From Allodiplogaster sudhausi (lineage: Eukaryota; Nematoda; Chromadorea; Rhabditida; Diplogasteridae), in contig CALZFC010000157.1 in assembly GCA_945643635.1 (NCBI GenBank), positions 121,001-185,000 of the forward strand: a DNA stretch of 64,000 nucleotides, written 5' to 3'. Both the position numbers and the translations under genes were made by a program. The notes under the pieces were generated by a model that saw only the letters and a list, made by a program, of their open reading frames with translations, was not told the origin of the DNA and searched no databases. Shown here one piece after another: positions 1 to 11,504 of this stretch. The first letter of the stretch is position 1, and every line of letters begins with the position of its first letter.

Positions 1-2775
1 TCGAACGACGCCCAGACGGGCAGAGCCGGCGGAGACAGTAGCTGATCACCGCAGTCGCCGAGCGACTGCAAAAGAGGACTGTGTTGAGGGAAATCGAACT
101 TTCGTCTTTCGAGTTGAAGCACGTTTTGTTAACCAATAGGCCATCACAAACCTATGATCTTCTTAGCCACAAGTTATATGCAAAATATTGTTTCCGGCGT
201 CAGCGGAATTGAACACGGGATCAATTTCCCCGTAATGAATGCCAGATCCCTCTCGGCCATAAACACCCTCTTACCGAAGTGAAGTTTCGCGCGCGTATCT
301 GGCGAACGTTGCGATCGTCCAGCTGGTTGAACTGGATACGCGCGAGACCGAGCACATCGCGCGAGAGGCCGACGCTGCCCGATATGTCGCCGCCGTACAA
401 TGACGGAACTGTCTTCCTCCAAATTGGGCATTTGAATTGGCGCCGAAATATGACTGGCTCTTGCAATGATCGCTTGATAAATTCTCTATTAGATAGAAAA
501 AGGCTACCGATCAAACCTCAATAGCCCGGCCGTTTCCACGGTGATACCTTCGGCGGGTCGACCCTAAATATGGTAAGAATACCATAAAACAATTTACATC
601 ACAGCTATTATAAAAAAAATTTCTTTTACACTTTTTTTAGATCTCAAATTTTTCAAGAGAGGAACTGTAAATATTTTTTTTTACAAAACATGTAAATAAA
701 AATTATGTAAACCTGAACAACGGCCGTGCGCATGCGTCCGAGCCAGCGATGCGTGCAGTTCCGCGTGTCGGGCGTTGTCTGCCAGCGGACGGAGGCTACA
801 ATTTGGAAACAAAAATATAAATAGTATATTCCGAACCAATATAGTTAGATGAAACAGAAAGTGGTTTTCTTTTTTAAATTCTCATTTAATTCAAATTTTG
901 AAGCGATCCTCACGGGCTCCTTGCGCTTGGCACTCGCAACGTCTGGACATTGTACCTGAAAAACAAGTGGGGGCGATGGACGAATAGGAAGATAGATGGA
1001 GAGAGAGAGACAGAGAAATAAAGATAAAGAGAGAAGGGCCCCTGGAGCTTACTCACCCTCGACGTTCTCCGGGTCTGGGCAGTCGATGACGACCACTTCG
1101 CATGCGCGTGTCTGAGGGAAGCGTACGCCCTTCCATGTCACCTCACCGCAAGTGGCAAGCGCGCTAAAGAAGTATTTTTATTTACAATTTTTTAAAGACC
1201 ATAAATGTAATAGGTACACTTACCCATAACTTTTTATCTTACCTTTTTTGCTGCGGTGAAAATATTAATAAGGATAGGCATTACAGTAGTGTTTTGCAAG
1301 TACTGTCGGATTCGAAAAAATTTCCTAACTTGTCCAGCTCCCTTTTTGTCTTTTTAGTCACTAAATTCATGACTAGTTGATATCATCACTATCTTCGGAA
1401 TATGCGTACTTTGCTCATTCTGATCTTGCACTCGCAGATCTACGTGTATCTTGCCAGTAAATGAGGAGAAAGTGAAAGCGGTGAGGTGATGTTGATCAAG
1501 GGAAAGGAATCAAAATCTATGTGTACAATACAACTGGATAAGAGAGAGCGAGGGAGATAGAGATGGAGGATGAGAGAGAAAGAGAGTGCGAGGAAGAGTG
1601 AGAGAGAGAGCGAAAGAAAGAGAGAGATAGAAAGAAGAAGGATGAGAGATCAACTTGGTAAGTAGTATAGATAAATGAAGAGGCAATGGTAGAGAAAGAA
1701 AAAGGAAGAGTTCGTGAAAAATGAGCCTCTTGCAAACGGCTAAGAAAAGAAAAGAAGGAGAAAAAGACATTCGGTCAACAAATGCATTTAGGCCAACGCG
1801 GAGAGATGCCTAGAAAGTGCTCGGCGAAAGCGAACTCACGCAATGCCTTCTTGTGCAACAGAAAGAAGGAAAGAGAGGAGATTGGGAGATTGGAAAGTGA
1901 AGTGAAAGAGCAAAAAATTATGAGCTAGGCAGATCAGCGCCATGGACAAGCAACGAGTGAGTAAGGATGGCCTGAAAAGAAGAAAAAAAGGAAAAAAAAG
2001 ATACAGTGAGAGAGCGCATAAGAGAGAATAGGAAAAAAAGAAAGGGAGACAGATTAACACTTGGAGTGAAATCGAGCCTGTCCAACATATTGAACTTTCA
2101 AATGGAATGAAATGTTTTAAAAAAAATTTTTTTTATGCTCTCTAGAATAATTTTTGGTAAAAGATTTTCTATGTAGCTTCCTTTCGAAGCGCTTTAACAA
2201 TAAAGTGCGAACACATGGATTTCAGCAGGCTCAGAATTGATAACGCAGACAAATATAAGCGAGAAGTCAGTGCAACCTCTTCCAATCCCGTCTAATAACC
2301 AAATATTAAAATATCTCCATGATCACACTATCATTCCAATGATTGTTTTATCCCCCATGATTTAACATGTTACATATATGACGGTGCAAACTTAAAAAAA
2401 AGCGGTCATTTTTGCGTTTTCGCTCCGTTATGCACACTTTTTTGGAATATTCCACACGAATGTGCCAAATTGGTCAAAAAGTACGCGTACATTTGTGCGC
2501 AAATGTGCATAACGGGTCGAAAACGCAAAAACGACCTTTTTTTTTACTTTGCACCGTCATATATCATAGTCTACTATTTGACTAATGTGTAAGAAATAAA
2601 GTGAGGAAAATTTCATTAAATTAAAAAACTAAATTTAATTCATAGAGATTATCTCTGCCTACTTATCGTATGGAGCAGCGTCATTGAACGTCGACAGAAT
2701 GAGAAGGAGAAGAACGGTGGCAAGCGGATTTGGCACGGAGCCAAAGGGATGGCGCCAGGCAGAAATCAGCCTCAT
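1..2775 (-). CDS. Latrophilin-type adhesion GPCR, N-terminal part (signal peptide, HormR, start of GAIN)
   Basis: Partial gene; the remaining GAIN domain, GPS and seven-helix region lie beyond the left edge. Exons on the minus strand: 2663-2775, 1057-1163, 914-955, 713-795, 517-563, 275-416, 1-65, with GT-AG borders and consistent phase throughout. Exon 1 begins with ATG and encodes a signal peptide with a Leu-rich core (LATVLLLLILSTF). The next three exons form a HormR-like domain: TCGEVTWKGVRFPQTR, then CPDPENVEG, RRCEC and the terminal RNCTHRWLGRM. Then comes GAIN subdomain A (LYGGDISGSVGLSRD; GDQLLSPPALPVW). The known role of latrophilins is cell-surface adhesion signalling (tissue polarity, neurons). 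Odd: no RBL lectin domain is encoded between signal peptide and HormR, although latrophilins normally have one; such a domain sits in the gene just upstream. A large GA-rich stretch precedes the start. The family call is strong, and the LAT-1 versus LAT-2 identity is open. Confidence 0.8.
81..150 (-). tRNA. tRNA-like sequence inside an intron, probably degenerate
   Basis: Read on the minus strand, this segment has a good A-box (TGGCCTATTGG) and a B-box-like AGTTCGATTTCC about 40 bases later, the internal promoter spacing of a tRNA. A near-complementary pair (TGTGATG / CAACACA, one mismatch) could form an acceptor stem. The T stem pairs poorly and I could not settle a 7-base anticodon loop. 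It lies in the 209-base intron between two adhesion-GPCR exons on the same strand. A tRNA pseudogene or tRNA-derived SINE head is likelier than a working tRNA. Confidence 0.25.
2374..2564. mobile_element. Palindromic MITE, copy 1
   Basis: The 191-bp element begins ATATATGACGGTGC and ends with the inverted GCACCGTCATATAT. The two halves are near-perfect inverted complements (GTTTTCG...CGAAAAC; TGCACA...TGTGCAT), so the whole unit can fold into one long hairpin. It carries GGAATATTCC internally. A second, 219-bp member is at 63064-63282. It has no coding capacity, so it is non-autonomous. Confidence 0.85.
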
Positions 2776-2818
2776 CTGGGAACGTCGTGATCCTTGAATC
2801 CCGTAGATCGGATAGCCA

Positions 2819-3160
2819 GGGAGTAGATAGAGAGTGATAGAGAGAGAAGAGAGTGATAAAGGGAAAGAGGCAGAGAAAGGAAGAGAGAGAAAAAGAGAGG
2901 GAGCGAGAAAAAGAGAAAGAGAGAGAGAGAGAGAGAGAGCTAGAGAGAGACAGAGCTAGAGAGAAGGAGTTACGCCAAGATTGAAAATATCTCAAGGAAG
3001 ACCAATGTGGCACCGAGCCGCCAGAGATATTTCGACGAGTACATAAACAGAAAGGGGAAAAGAAAACGTTTGTAGAGGCCTAGGCGTGATCGAAAGTGTT
3101 TAGGGCCGCCAAAGCCGGCGTTGAGAGTAGGCGAGGTGAGAGAGTACGTGAGAGATGAAC

Positions 3161-3200
<40 letters not shown>

Positions 3201-3944
3201 AGAGAGAAAAAATCGGCTTGGGCGGAAGAGTATTCGCTAATGATAGAGAGAGAGGCATAGAGAGAGTGAGAGAGAGACAGATGGACGAAGAAGTGGATAG
3301 AGATACTTTCAAGTAAACAGGAAGCGAAGGTTAGCGATAGAGAGAGAGAGAGCGACAGAGCGAAAGAGAGAAAGTAAAGGTAAGTAAGAGATACTGGGAA
3401 AGGTTCTCTCCAGCTGGTGCGCGACACCTTTGACTAGTAGAGATTGCATCGAGCCAATCTGATACAGTCTCCCAATAACGAAAGAGTATGGCAAACAAGG
3501 AGTGTCTGAGAATGAAGGAAATGGTAGGATAGAGCGTAGAAGGTTGAGAGAAAGAGAGAGAGGGAGATGAGAGAGACAGAGAAAGAAAAGAGAGTACGCG
3601 AGAGATACAAAGAGTGGGAGAGAGAAAGTGAGAGTGAGAGAGAAATATAGAGAATGAGAGTGCCCAGACGTGCAAAGGAATTGCTGGGCGATCATCAGCA
3701 GGGCTGCTGCTTCTTCTGTGCGTTGGTGCTGCGCGATGGTGAAGGATTCGCGAAACCAGTTATCTGTGCGGCGAGAGAGCATGCGAAGATGAGAGAGTGA
3801 GAAAAAGGGAAAGGGAAGTGAAGCAAGACAGATAAATAAAGAGAGAGACAGAGAAATGGAGAGTGAACAGAGAGAATGAGGGAACGAGAGAGAGGGAGAG
3901 GGAACGAGAGAGAGAGAAAGAAAGAGAGAGAGAGAGCAAGAGAG

Positions 3945-3982
<38 letters not shown>

Positions 3983-4000
3983 CGCAGCCTCGCACGGTTC
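2819..4000. repeat. GA-rich microsatellite field
   Basis: Several (GA)n tracts (about 2820-2960, 3160-3200, 3340-3375, 3550-3660, 3880-3980) are separated by short unique DNA. Long Ser/Leu-only frames on the minus strand are translations of this repeat and are not genes. One unique island near 3660-3780 is open on the minus strand with non-repetitive composition, but I recognise no domain and see no supported splice pair. Confidence 0.85.
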
Positions 4001-5096
4001 AAAGGCATCCTGCTGCGTGTGTGTCAGTGAGAGAGTGACTCATCCGTGTTAGCCAGCCCCCTCTCATCTCTCTAAGACCTCCGCCGGAAAAAAAGACCTT
4101 GAGGCTCTTCCGATTAGACAAGTCAGCTAAGGTTACATCGATATCCATTATGCGTGACGTCATCGGGTAATAGAAAATAAAATAAAATAAAACACTATCA
4201 GCCGTGCAATTAATCTTGACAAAACTGACGCCACTTTGGAAAAATGTTAATGAAGTTTTCATTTGGAGCTCACAATCAGTGAAATTTCAGTGAAATGTTT
4301 CATGAGTTTGAGGAGACCTTTAGGAGATCTTTTATATTATGTCTTTTTACCGGGTTTTTTCCCTGGTTTTCTTAATAGAGATATATTTGTAGGTATTTAG
4401 AGATATTTTAATGATTAACAATAAGATAATGCAAAATTGAAATTATTCTAAATCGGGCAAAAGCCCCGCTCGCGCCAGATACCGAACCCCGGCACCTCAA
4501 GATTCATAGTCTGATCCCCTTCGCATTACTCTATACCACCACTTCCGCCGTCCGAATGTGCCTATCATATGAAAATGCCTACGGAAGATATTAGCCTCAC
4601 AAGCACCTATTAATCATTTTTGTGTTCCGTTATTCTTGCGCGCAAAACGTGTAGTTGAATGGCATTTAAAATTGAGCAATCTTTCAGTCAAAGATATGAA
4701 AATAGCATGCAACAGTGAGAGAAGAAAAGTTTCTAAAGAGCTTTTACAAACTTTTGCTCTCTCATTTTCAAATACTATTTCGTTTCTACTCACAAACTTC
4801 AATGAATTTTTTGCCGAATGCATTTTTAAACCTTCACAAGGTTTTCCTTTCGTTATTTAGAATGTGAGTGAAGTATGGCCATTTTCCATAGTAAATAAAA
4901 CCTGCGTGAAGTTTTTATTTGTGCTCGTTCGAATTTCACTCAACGTTTGTTTCAGTTTTCTTCCAAGATTAATTGCACGGCAGAAATTCGGTACATAATG
5001 GATAAAAAAAAATGACGCGTCAATCTATCTTCTCTTTATTTCCCTTTATATTCCATTCGCTCTCTCTTTATTTTTTATCACGCTATATTTCTTAGT
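4001..5096. other. Intergenic, includes a tRNA-like element at about 4440-4560
   Basis: Mostly AT-rich DNA without a supportable gene. On the minus strand, 4440-4560 contains a B-box-like GGGGTTCGGTATCTGG. About 35 bases before it, an arm has a 7-base loop of the form CT-ATG-AA, and TGGTATAGAG is a weak A-box. The stems are imperfect, so a tRNA-derived SINE fragment is more likely than a gene. The rest holds small pyrimidine-rich tracts near 5040-5140. Confidence 0.4.
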
Positions 5097-5725
5097 CTAT
5101 CTTGATCTCTTTATCTCTCTCTTTGTCGCTCTCTCACTCTCCGTGTCTAGCCTCTTCTTCTTGCCAGTGATCTCCACCGTCGGCTGTACAGGCCGTTCGC
5201 CCGGCAGATACTCGCAGATGGCGTATCTAAGAAAAATAGGACTATTTAGAATATTCCACAAAAAAAATCAAACAAATATTTCAAACATTCCAGAAAACAT
5301 TGTCAAACTACATATATTTAGAATATTCCAGAAAACATTGTCAAATAATCTTTAAAACATTGCAGAAAAAAGTGTCTAACAATATTTAGTATGTTCCCAA
5401 AACAATTTTCAACTACGACATTTTCTTCTCTCATCAGAAATGTCAAGCAGTGGAATATTCCAAAAATGTCCTGACAAAATATTTCCGCAGACACTGCGAA
5501 AGTTGGGAAAATTGTGATTCTTATAATTTAGTTCGACTCGCTAATTGTAAGGTTAGCCTTATTCGAATGGGGTCTAAGCCACCACTGCCAACTACCGTAT
5601 CTATGTATGTATGCACCGTTTCTGATCGCAGTTCTGCGCCGTCCACACGAGAGTGCGCGTCATCTGATCCGTCTCGTATGAGATGCACGTGAACGCGAAG
5701 CCGAGTGCAGAGCCGGGCGGACTAC

Positions 5726-5756
<31 letters not shown>

Positions 5757-6816
5757 AAATATGAGCCTTTGTAGATTGAGATAAATAAATAAATAAACTG
5801 ATAGAAGGTTAAAGGATAAAAGGAAAAAAAAAGTTCCGGAAATGTGTATATAATAGAAGCACGAACACGAAGCTGACGTTTTGGCCATTGTTCCAGCGGA
5901 GCTGAGCAGCCTCATCTGCCTGTGGATGCAATTAGGAATATCCTCTTTCGTAGGTGAGAAACAAAGTGAGAGGTCGAGTGTGTAAGAGAGCGAGAGATCT
6001 CGAGGAGAGAGAGAGAGACTGGGAGAGAGAGAAGACAACTAAGATAGAGTTGCAGAGAGAGCCAAAGTAGAGCGAAACAGAGAAAGCATGAGAAAGAGGG
6101 AGAGTGAGAGAGTGAGAGAAATTCATAGAGAGTGAGTAAGAAATCTGTCGTCACACCTGCGCTCCGATCCACGCGTTGCTGCTGAGACGGCCGGCGACGC
6201 CGGATTGCTCGAACGCATCGTGAACTTGCTGTGTCACGGAGGTCGCGAGGTAGCCGCCCTAGTAAACTTGCAATGAGAATTAGAATATTCCAATTTTTAT
6301 AGAATATTCCAGAACGATTAAGAATATTCCAATAAAGAATTAGAATATTCCAGGTCTATTACAAGTTGGCAACAAAATAGCGTAAAATTCCGCTTCCCGC
6401 AGTTGTGTTGCTTTCAAAGGCAACCCTGGAATGCGGGGACGCAATGGAGACGCGAGAAGACAATACTTATTACGTGATTTCGGTCGGCTTATATAGGGCT
6501 CGAAGATGGTGTACTTTCGTAAGTGCAAAGGGAATAGGGCAGAAATGGCTGATATGGTAGTATTCTTAGGTGAGATATCGCCATCTACACGACACTCGCC
6601 AAAAGAAATTTGAATTTTCCTGCCAAAATAAATTTGAATTTTATATAAACCAAAACTGCACACCTTATTCCTGCACAGCTCGTACGCCTGTTGGTAGTCG
6701 AGGCGGCCGCGTGACTCGTCAAAGACGAAGCAGCGTTCGGCAACGGAGATAGCCGACGGCTCGGCACACTTTCCTCTACCTCTCTCATTCTCGGAGTCTG
6801 ATAAAGGCGTGGGTAA

Positions 6817-6884
<68 letters not shown>

Positions 6885-8285
6885 TTCTCCAACTCTCTCT
6901 CTCTTTCTCTATCTCTCCCTTCTACTTTTTCTTTCTCTCTTTCCTTTTCTCTAATCTCTTTCTCTTTCTCTTGCTTTCTCTAATTCTCTTTCTATTTTTC
7001 TGTTTCCACTACTTGGCTCGCAATGGAAGCGATAGAGGAGACTGGCGCGCCCGGTGCATCGTGGATTCGGGAAAGCGTAATCGAGATCATCGAGGCGACA
7101 CTCCGGTCGACCCTCGCATCTACAGTAACCCAGTTAATTTATTATAGTAGTTTATTGATTAATTTGTTAATTGTTTTATTAAAGAGAAAATATTAGAATG
7201 TAAAAAATTAAAATAAAATATAATTTTTTTTAATGAACAAAAATTAATTAGAATATAAACTAACTCTGCCGTGAGCACACTCATCGACCTGTCATCCACG
7301 CACGAGTGTGGAAAGTTGGCGCACGAATTCTGGATGTACTAGAAAAAGGAAAAAAAAATTAGTTCCATCAAAAATATATGTATAATACGCCTAAATATAT
7401 CATTTTAGAAAGTTTTTTTAAAGCCACAGTCAAATTGGACAGGCGAGAGATATATTATTTTGATATTCTGTTTAATGTTGTTCACTTTCGACAAATCGCG
7501 CCATCTCTCTTTCTGCTTTTCTCTCTGCCTCTCTCTCTCTCTCTTTTTAGTTCCTCTCGCTCTCTAACTCTCCTTCTTATCCCTAGATCATCTACCAACA
7601 TTGGTGCCATAGGACGCATAGTCGACTCGAATCGTGGACGGAGGCCGGCATACCAGCGTCAGTGGCCCGCTTGTCTCATTTGCGCAGTAGAATGATTGTG
7701 GATTTCCGCCAAAAAAATGTCGATTGATTTTGAATTCTCGATTTAGATTACGGTACATCAAATTGGAATATTCCATCATGTGGTTATTTATTCAGCTCGG
7801 CCATAATCATTGTAGTAATTTGAATAAATAAAAAGAAAAAGAAAAGATATGCCTGGATCATCGCGCTGATCGCAAAATGCACCAGTATTCCCGGCGAAGC
7901 ATTCGCACTCCTCGAAGAGTGTCCACTCATCTAAATCATACAACTAACTAGCTATTAAGTATTAAATCAACCTAATTCGTAAAGCTACAAAATATAGAAA
8001 TATTCAATCAATATTTTATGCACCAAATATCCAGACGCTTCTCACATGAGACAAGTCAAGATAGGTATAGAGATTTGTACTTCTTACTTACATTTTGTTA
8101 GTCATTACCAATACTTTACAAGTCTGCCAGTATGTGTACTAAAACAAAGTTCTTGCAACAATCGCAAGAATACTCTTTCTCCCGTTCTTTCTCCCGCGCA
8201 ACAAAAAAACCATTCTCTTGCAGCAGGCAGCTGCCGCCATTGGCGTTGCATCGATTTGGCGTCGGGCATTCTCGGCGAGATTGCG
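5097..8285 (-). CDS. Secreted or cell-surface protein with EGF, RBL (SUEL) lectin and C-type lectin domains (5' end missing)
   Basis: Exons, minus strand: 8211-8285, 7853-7930, 7600-7736, 7265-7338, 7013-7119, 6664-6797, 6157-6258, about 5878-5919, 5617-5721, 5097-5226. All junctions agree in phase except 5878/5721, which I could not resolve. An EGF module comes first (RCNANGGSC; ECECFAGNTGAFC). Then an RBL/SUEL galactose-binding lectin: TLVCRPPSTIRVDYASYG, NSCANFPHSC, ECEGRPECR, a final PRCTGRASLLYRFHCEP. Then a C-type lectin domain: CFVFDESRGRLDYQQAYELC, GGYLATSVTQQVHDAF, NAWIGAQ, RWNNG, and the closing WTAQNCDQKRYAICEYLPG. Intron 2 uses a GC donor at 7851-7852. No signal peptide exon was found upstream. 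The last exon could alternatively splice onward at a GT at 5136-5137, but that phase does not match the adhesion-GPCR exons downstream. Function is inferred to be carbohydrate recognition; the ligand is unknown. Confidence 0.75.
6813..6990. repeat. CT-rich microsatellite
   Basis: This pyrimidine tract is dominated by CTCTCT and TTTCTC. It lies in the intron between the RBL and C-type-lectin exons of the minus-strand lectin gene. The apparent open frames are repeat translations. Confidence 0.9.
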
Positions 8286-9117
8286 CTGGAAGGAAAAAAA
8301 CTTATGGATTTTTTCTCTTTTAAAATAAAAATTTTCTATTACTCTGCCAATCTTTCTTTTTTTTTTTTTTTTTTAGAAAATCGCACCATGTATCCAACAA
8401 GCTTAAAAATTTATTAAACTTTCGCTTTTTCCACACAATTCGCTTTATAGCCATCTATTTTTTTGAGAATATCCAAAAAAATACCAATTAAAATGACCAA
8501 ATAATTTATTTTCCTAAAAAGAAATCAATATCATCTCTGAGAGCTTAACCTTTCGTTTCTTGAAGAAAGTTACTGCAGAGAAGACAGAGCAAGGCGAATT
8601 TCGTCATTATCTCCTTTTCCTTCATTCATAAGAGCCACAACGATAGCCGTATGGTCAACTTTGGATGATCTCGAGATTTCGAGGGTACAGAGAAAAGAGG
8701 GGATTGGAGGTAGGATGATGATGCTATCTAGACCAAGTCACCGCGCACGGGGGCAGAGATAAGTGGCTAAGGAAGAGAGAGAGATCGAGAGATTGGGAGA
8801 GACTGAGAGAGCGTTTAGACATTTAGAGGACAATGTTGAGATCCCGAGAGATCCGGTCGGGAGTGGCAACATAAATAGAAAAAGAAAAAGAAATAGAAAT
8901 AGCAACGAGAGAGAGATAGAAAGGGAGAGAAAGAGGGAGAGATAGAGAAAGAGGGGGAGTGAGAGAAGAGAGAGAGGATAGAGAGAGAGAGAGAAAGCTA
9001 TGTTTGCTTACTTATTACTCACTATCGAGTGGCGCTTGTTGTCGGCTAACAGACTATCGATTTTAAGCATTTGTGAATGATTTTTATTCACAATTTCATA
9101 CTTTAACTGATTGTGAA
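8286..9117. other. Gene-poor stretch with a GA microsatellite at 8768-8998
   Basis: The first exon(s) of the lectin gene should lie in or beyond this region on the minus strand, but no ATG-plus-signal-peptide exon is convincing. 8768-8998 is a broken (GA)n/GAAA tract, and the Arg/Glu-rich plus-strand frame there is the repeat. Confidence 0.6.
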
Positions 9118-9210
9118 TAACTTGAGTAAACACTCAAATATACCTTGCGACTCAACTGTGTTGCCTTTCTGTTACAGAAAAGAACAATTGATGGATCGTT
9201 CGTTCCATTC
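9118..9210. repeat. Dispersed repeat, copy 1 (partner at 16748-16845)
   Basis: The sequence AACTTGAGTAAACACTCAAATATACC (given here as AACTTGAGTAAACACTC plus AAATATACC), followed by CGACTCA and later CAATTGATG, recurs in the same order near 16748 with about three-quarters identity by eye. The core contains an imperfect palindrome (TTGAGT...ACTCAA). No coding capacity is seen. Confidence 0.6.
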
Positions 9211-10280
9211 TGAAAGTCATTCTGTAAGAAAAAAATTTTTTATGTGATAGAGCTTGGGCGCTTATCACCTTCAATAGCTTTAACGGAAGTTTTTTTTCTA
9301 TATCGAGGAGGTCTGCTTTCCTTGAAGCTTTTTTTTTGATAGAATTAGCAAAGTATACGCAGGAATCTTTATGGCTCTCACCATCAATCAATCTGAATAC
9401 TTTCACAGACATGCGAATCTTTGTGTATTCCACGGATACCATTATTCTTGATGATAGTCCGGGGTGATACAGACTTATCGAAATTATGATCTGTATTACA
9501 TATAATGCTTACAATAAGAAGTGTGAAATTCAGAGTCGTTGTGCAACCGATGAGGAAAAATTGTCTGCAAACTATTTCGAGGGTGAGCCGAATTTTTTTC
9601 GGTTCATTCAAATTTAATAGCGTATTATGTGGGGTGGTGGAGGAATCAGCGTCCTGCTAAGTCGACCGCTTGTGGCATCAGTAAATGTTCCGAATGACGT
9701 GGACTACTTTTGATTATTTTGAAGAGTAGACTCTAATATGTTGCTTTGCACTCTAATATTATTTTTATTTATTTGTTGAATGAATAAAACATATTTAAAA
9801 CATTCAAAAAAAATTGAAAAAAATATTAAAGCATGTGAAATATTTTAAAAACGTTTAAAAATAATTTTCCTTTGCAGACGTTTTGATTACATTTATTCAG
9901 GCTGCGAGCAAATCCGATGACGTCATCCTAGTCAGCATCGTCTTTGCCCTCCTTGAGAACACGCTGTATCTTTGTGGAAGAGCGAGCCATGGCGGTAGTA
10001 GAGCCAATCAATTGCATTCCAGCAAAAGCATATATATTTATCTTTTTTTTATTTGACACATTTATTTGCTTAGAAACACATTTGTATTAATAAAAATCAT
10101 ATACTAAACCTTTAAAGTTTTCACGGATGCTCTCGATCGTTGGCAGTTTTGGTGGAATTCTCCTCGCGCTCGGTGTTTGCTTTGTCTTGGAAGTTATCGC
10201 GCTGCTCGCTGTTGCAGTCATTGTTCTCAGATATAATTGATAAAAGCAGATAGGAACTTATCATTTAGTTTGGTAATAAA
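9211..10280. other. Unassigned region with two weak exon candidates
   Basis: Nothing is confidently coding. On the minus strand, 10110-10221 starts with ATG, is open for 37 codons (it contains KLPTIESIRENFK) and ends at a plausible donor (G|GTTTAG). About 9935-9995 is open on the minus strand and ends in KEGKDDAD then stop, but no acceptor joins the two in phase. On the plus strand the same segment at 10140-10240 reads as a short hydrophobic peptide. Either could be chance. Confidence 0.25.
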
Positions 10281-10283
10281 ATA

Positions 10284-10400
10284 CATATGACATGATTTGC
10301 GAGAGAATCAAAATGAATCAAAGCTGCCGCGGACATATGTAGGGGCTAAAATCGACCAGCTTGAAGTGTCTTTTTCTGATATAAGGAATCGATTGGGCCT
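10284..10400. mobile_element. Fragment related to the 1.72-kb fold-back element
   Basis: It begins ATATGACATGATTTGCGAGA followed by GAATCAAAATGAATCAAA, closely matching the terminus of the fold-back element at 35773. About 100 bases later AATCGATTGGGCC...GGTCTAGGAG echoes AATCGAATGGG...GGTCTTGGAG of that element. Only one end is recognisable. Confidence 0.55.
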
Positions 10401-10869
10401 CCTGGTCTAGGAGTCGGAAAGTGCCTTTTTCAATCGCTCTAAAGGCTTGAATTATAATGCTTACCGCGCTGCTTGGAGGTCACTGCGTCGCACTTTGTTG
10501 AGACATTGCCACGAAAATAAATTTTGTAAGGTGATGTCAACAATCTGCTTGCACGATGAGGGTATCAGATAGAATTATATACTGAGAGAGCGAAAGAGAC
10601 ATGGAGAAGAACGAGGCAGCGAAAGTGTGTGAGAAATGGACACACATGAGGTGAGAAGACAATGAGAACACGGATGAGAACGTTGATAAACTTAAGACAG
10701 AAGATAGGTAGGGCACTGATTGACAGATATCATTAAGAAGCTCAGAAGATGTGTGAGAGAGAGGAAATTCGGACATATTCTGCAATTTTCATGAGTAAAA
10801 GTCGATGCAAGGCAGAGATAATATCTAACTAAAGCTAGTATGTAACAAATTTCTTCAGTAAGCTTATAA

Positions 10870-10935
10870 CATTCCAAAAGAGGCCAACGTCTGTCCCCGG
10901 TCATGGGAATATTCCAGAAGGTTCCAGACGGGACC
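10870..10935 (-). promoter_or_regulatory. Heat-shock-element array, inverted minisatellite unit
   Basis: Four alternating half sites sit at exact 5-base spacing: GAA 10907, TTC 10912, GAA 10917, TTC 10922. This is the nGAAnnTTCn arrangement bound by heat shock factor trimers. The surrounding unit (CCAACGTCTGTCC...) is the reverse complement of the repeat units at 11505-11780. Binding is inferred from consensus only. Confidence 0.6.
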
Positions 10936-11504
10936 AAGTTAAAATATTTATATAATTAGCAATTTGTAATCAACCGTTCAATCTAAATTCTGGCTAAATG
11001 ATTGTGACAATTGCCGAACCATCGAAAAGCTGTTCCGCCGTAGTGCAAATGATCCCGCAATTGATGGGACACAAGTATATTATATTTATTTCCGTCAATT
11101 GCACTTTATTTGATATACAGCGCACTGAGGATTGCCAACGCGAAAGGAGACTTGAACGTTTTGGAATAATCAGTGATGTGTGTGTTCATGTTCAGACGAG
11201 AGAAACGGACGTTTGAGTGAAGACGAAGAACAGAGAATCGAACACGGAGGAAATGCAAATTGCTCCTCCGCTGTCTGGCTGGGTCCTCGGCAATTCCAAA
11301 CTTGACTGTAGCCTGGTTCTCACAGTGCAACACATGGCCATCCAAATGTATTCATTGCCAGTTTACGGACATACTAATCGCCTTTTAATTCAGGAACTAC
11401 GAACATTGGAATGGGAGAAATGAAACGCGAACGGAAAAAGGCTGATTTCTCATCTCATTCGACGTTTACTTTTTCCCCATCTACCCATTCCAGTTTCAAT
11501 TTAC

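Noticed and set aside
3309..3995. Long minus-strand frame (228 codons) rich in Ser/Leu/Phe
   Set aside because: It is the translation of GA/CT microsatellites; composition is almost only repeat-derived and it crosses several tracts.
10140..10243. Hydrophobic plus-strand peptide (MLSIVGSFGGILLALG...)
   Set aside because: It looks like a membrane segment, but the antisense frame is equally open, no acceptor precedes it and no partner exon was found.
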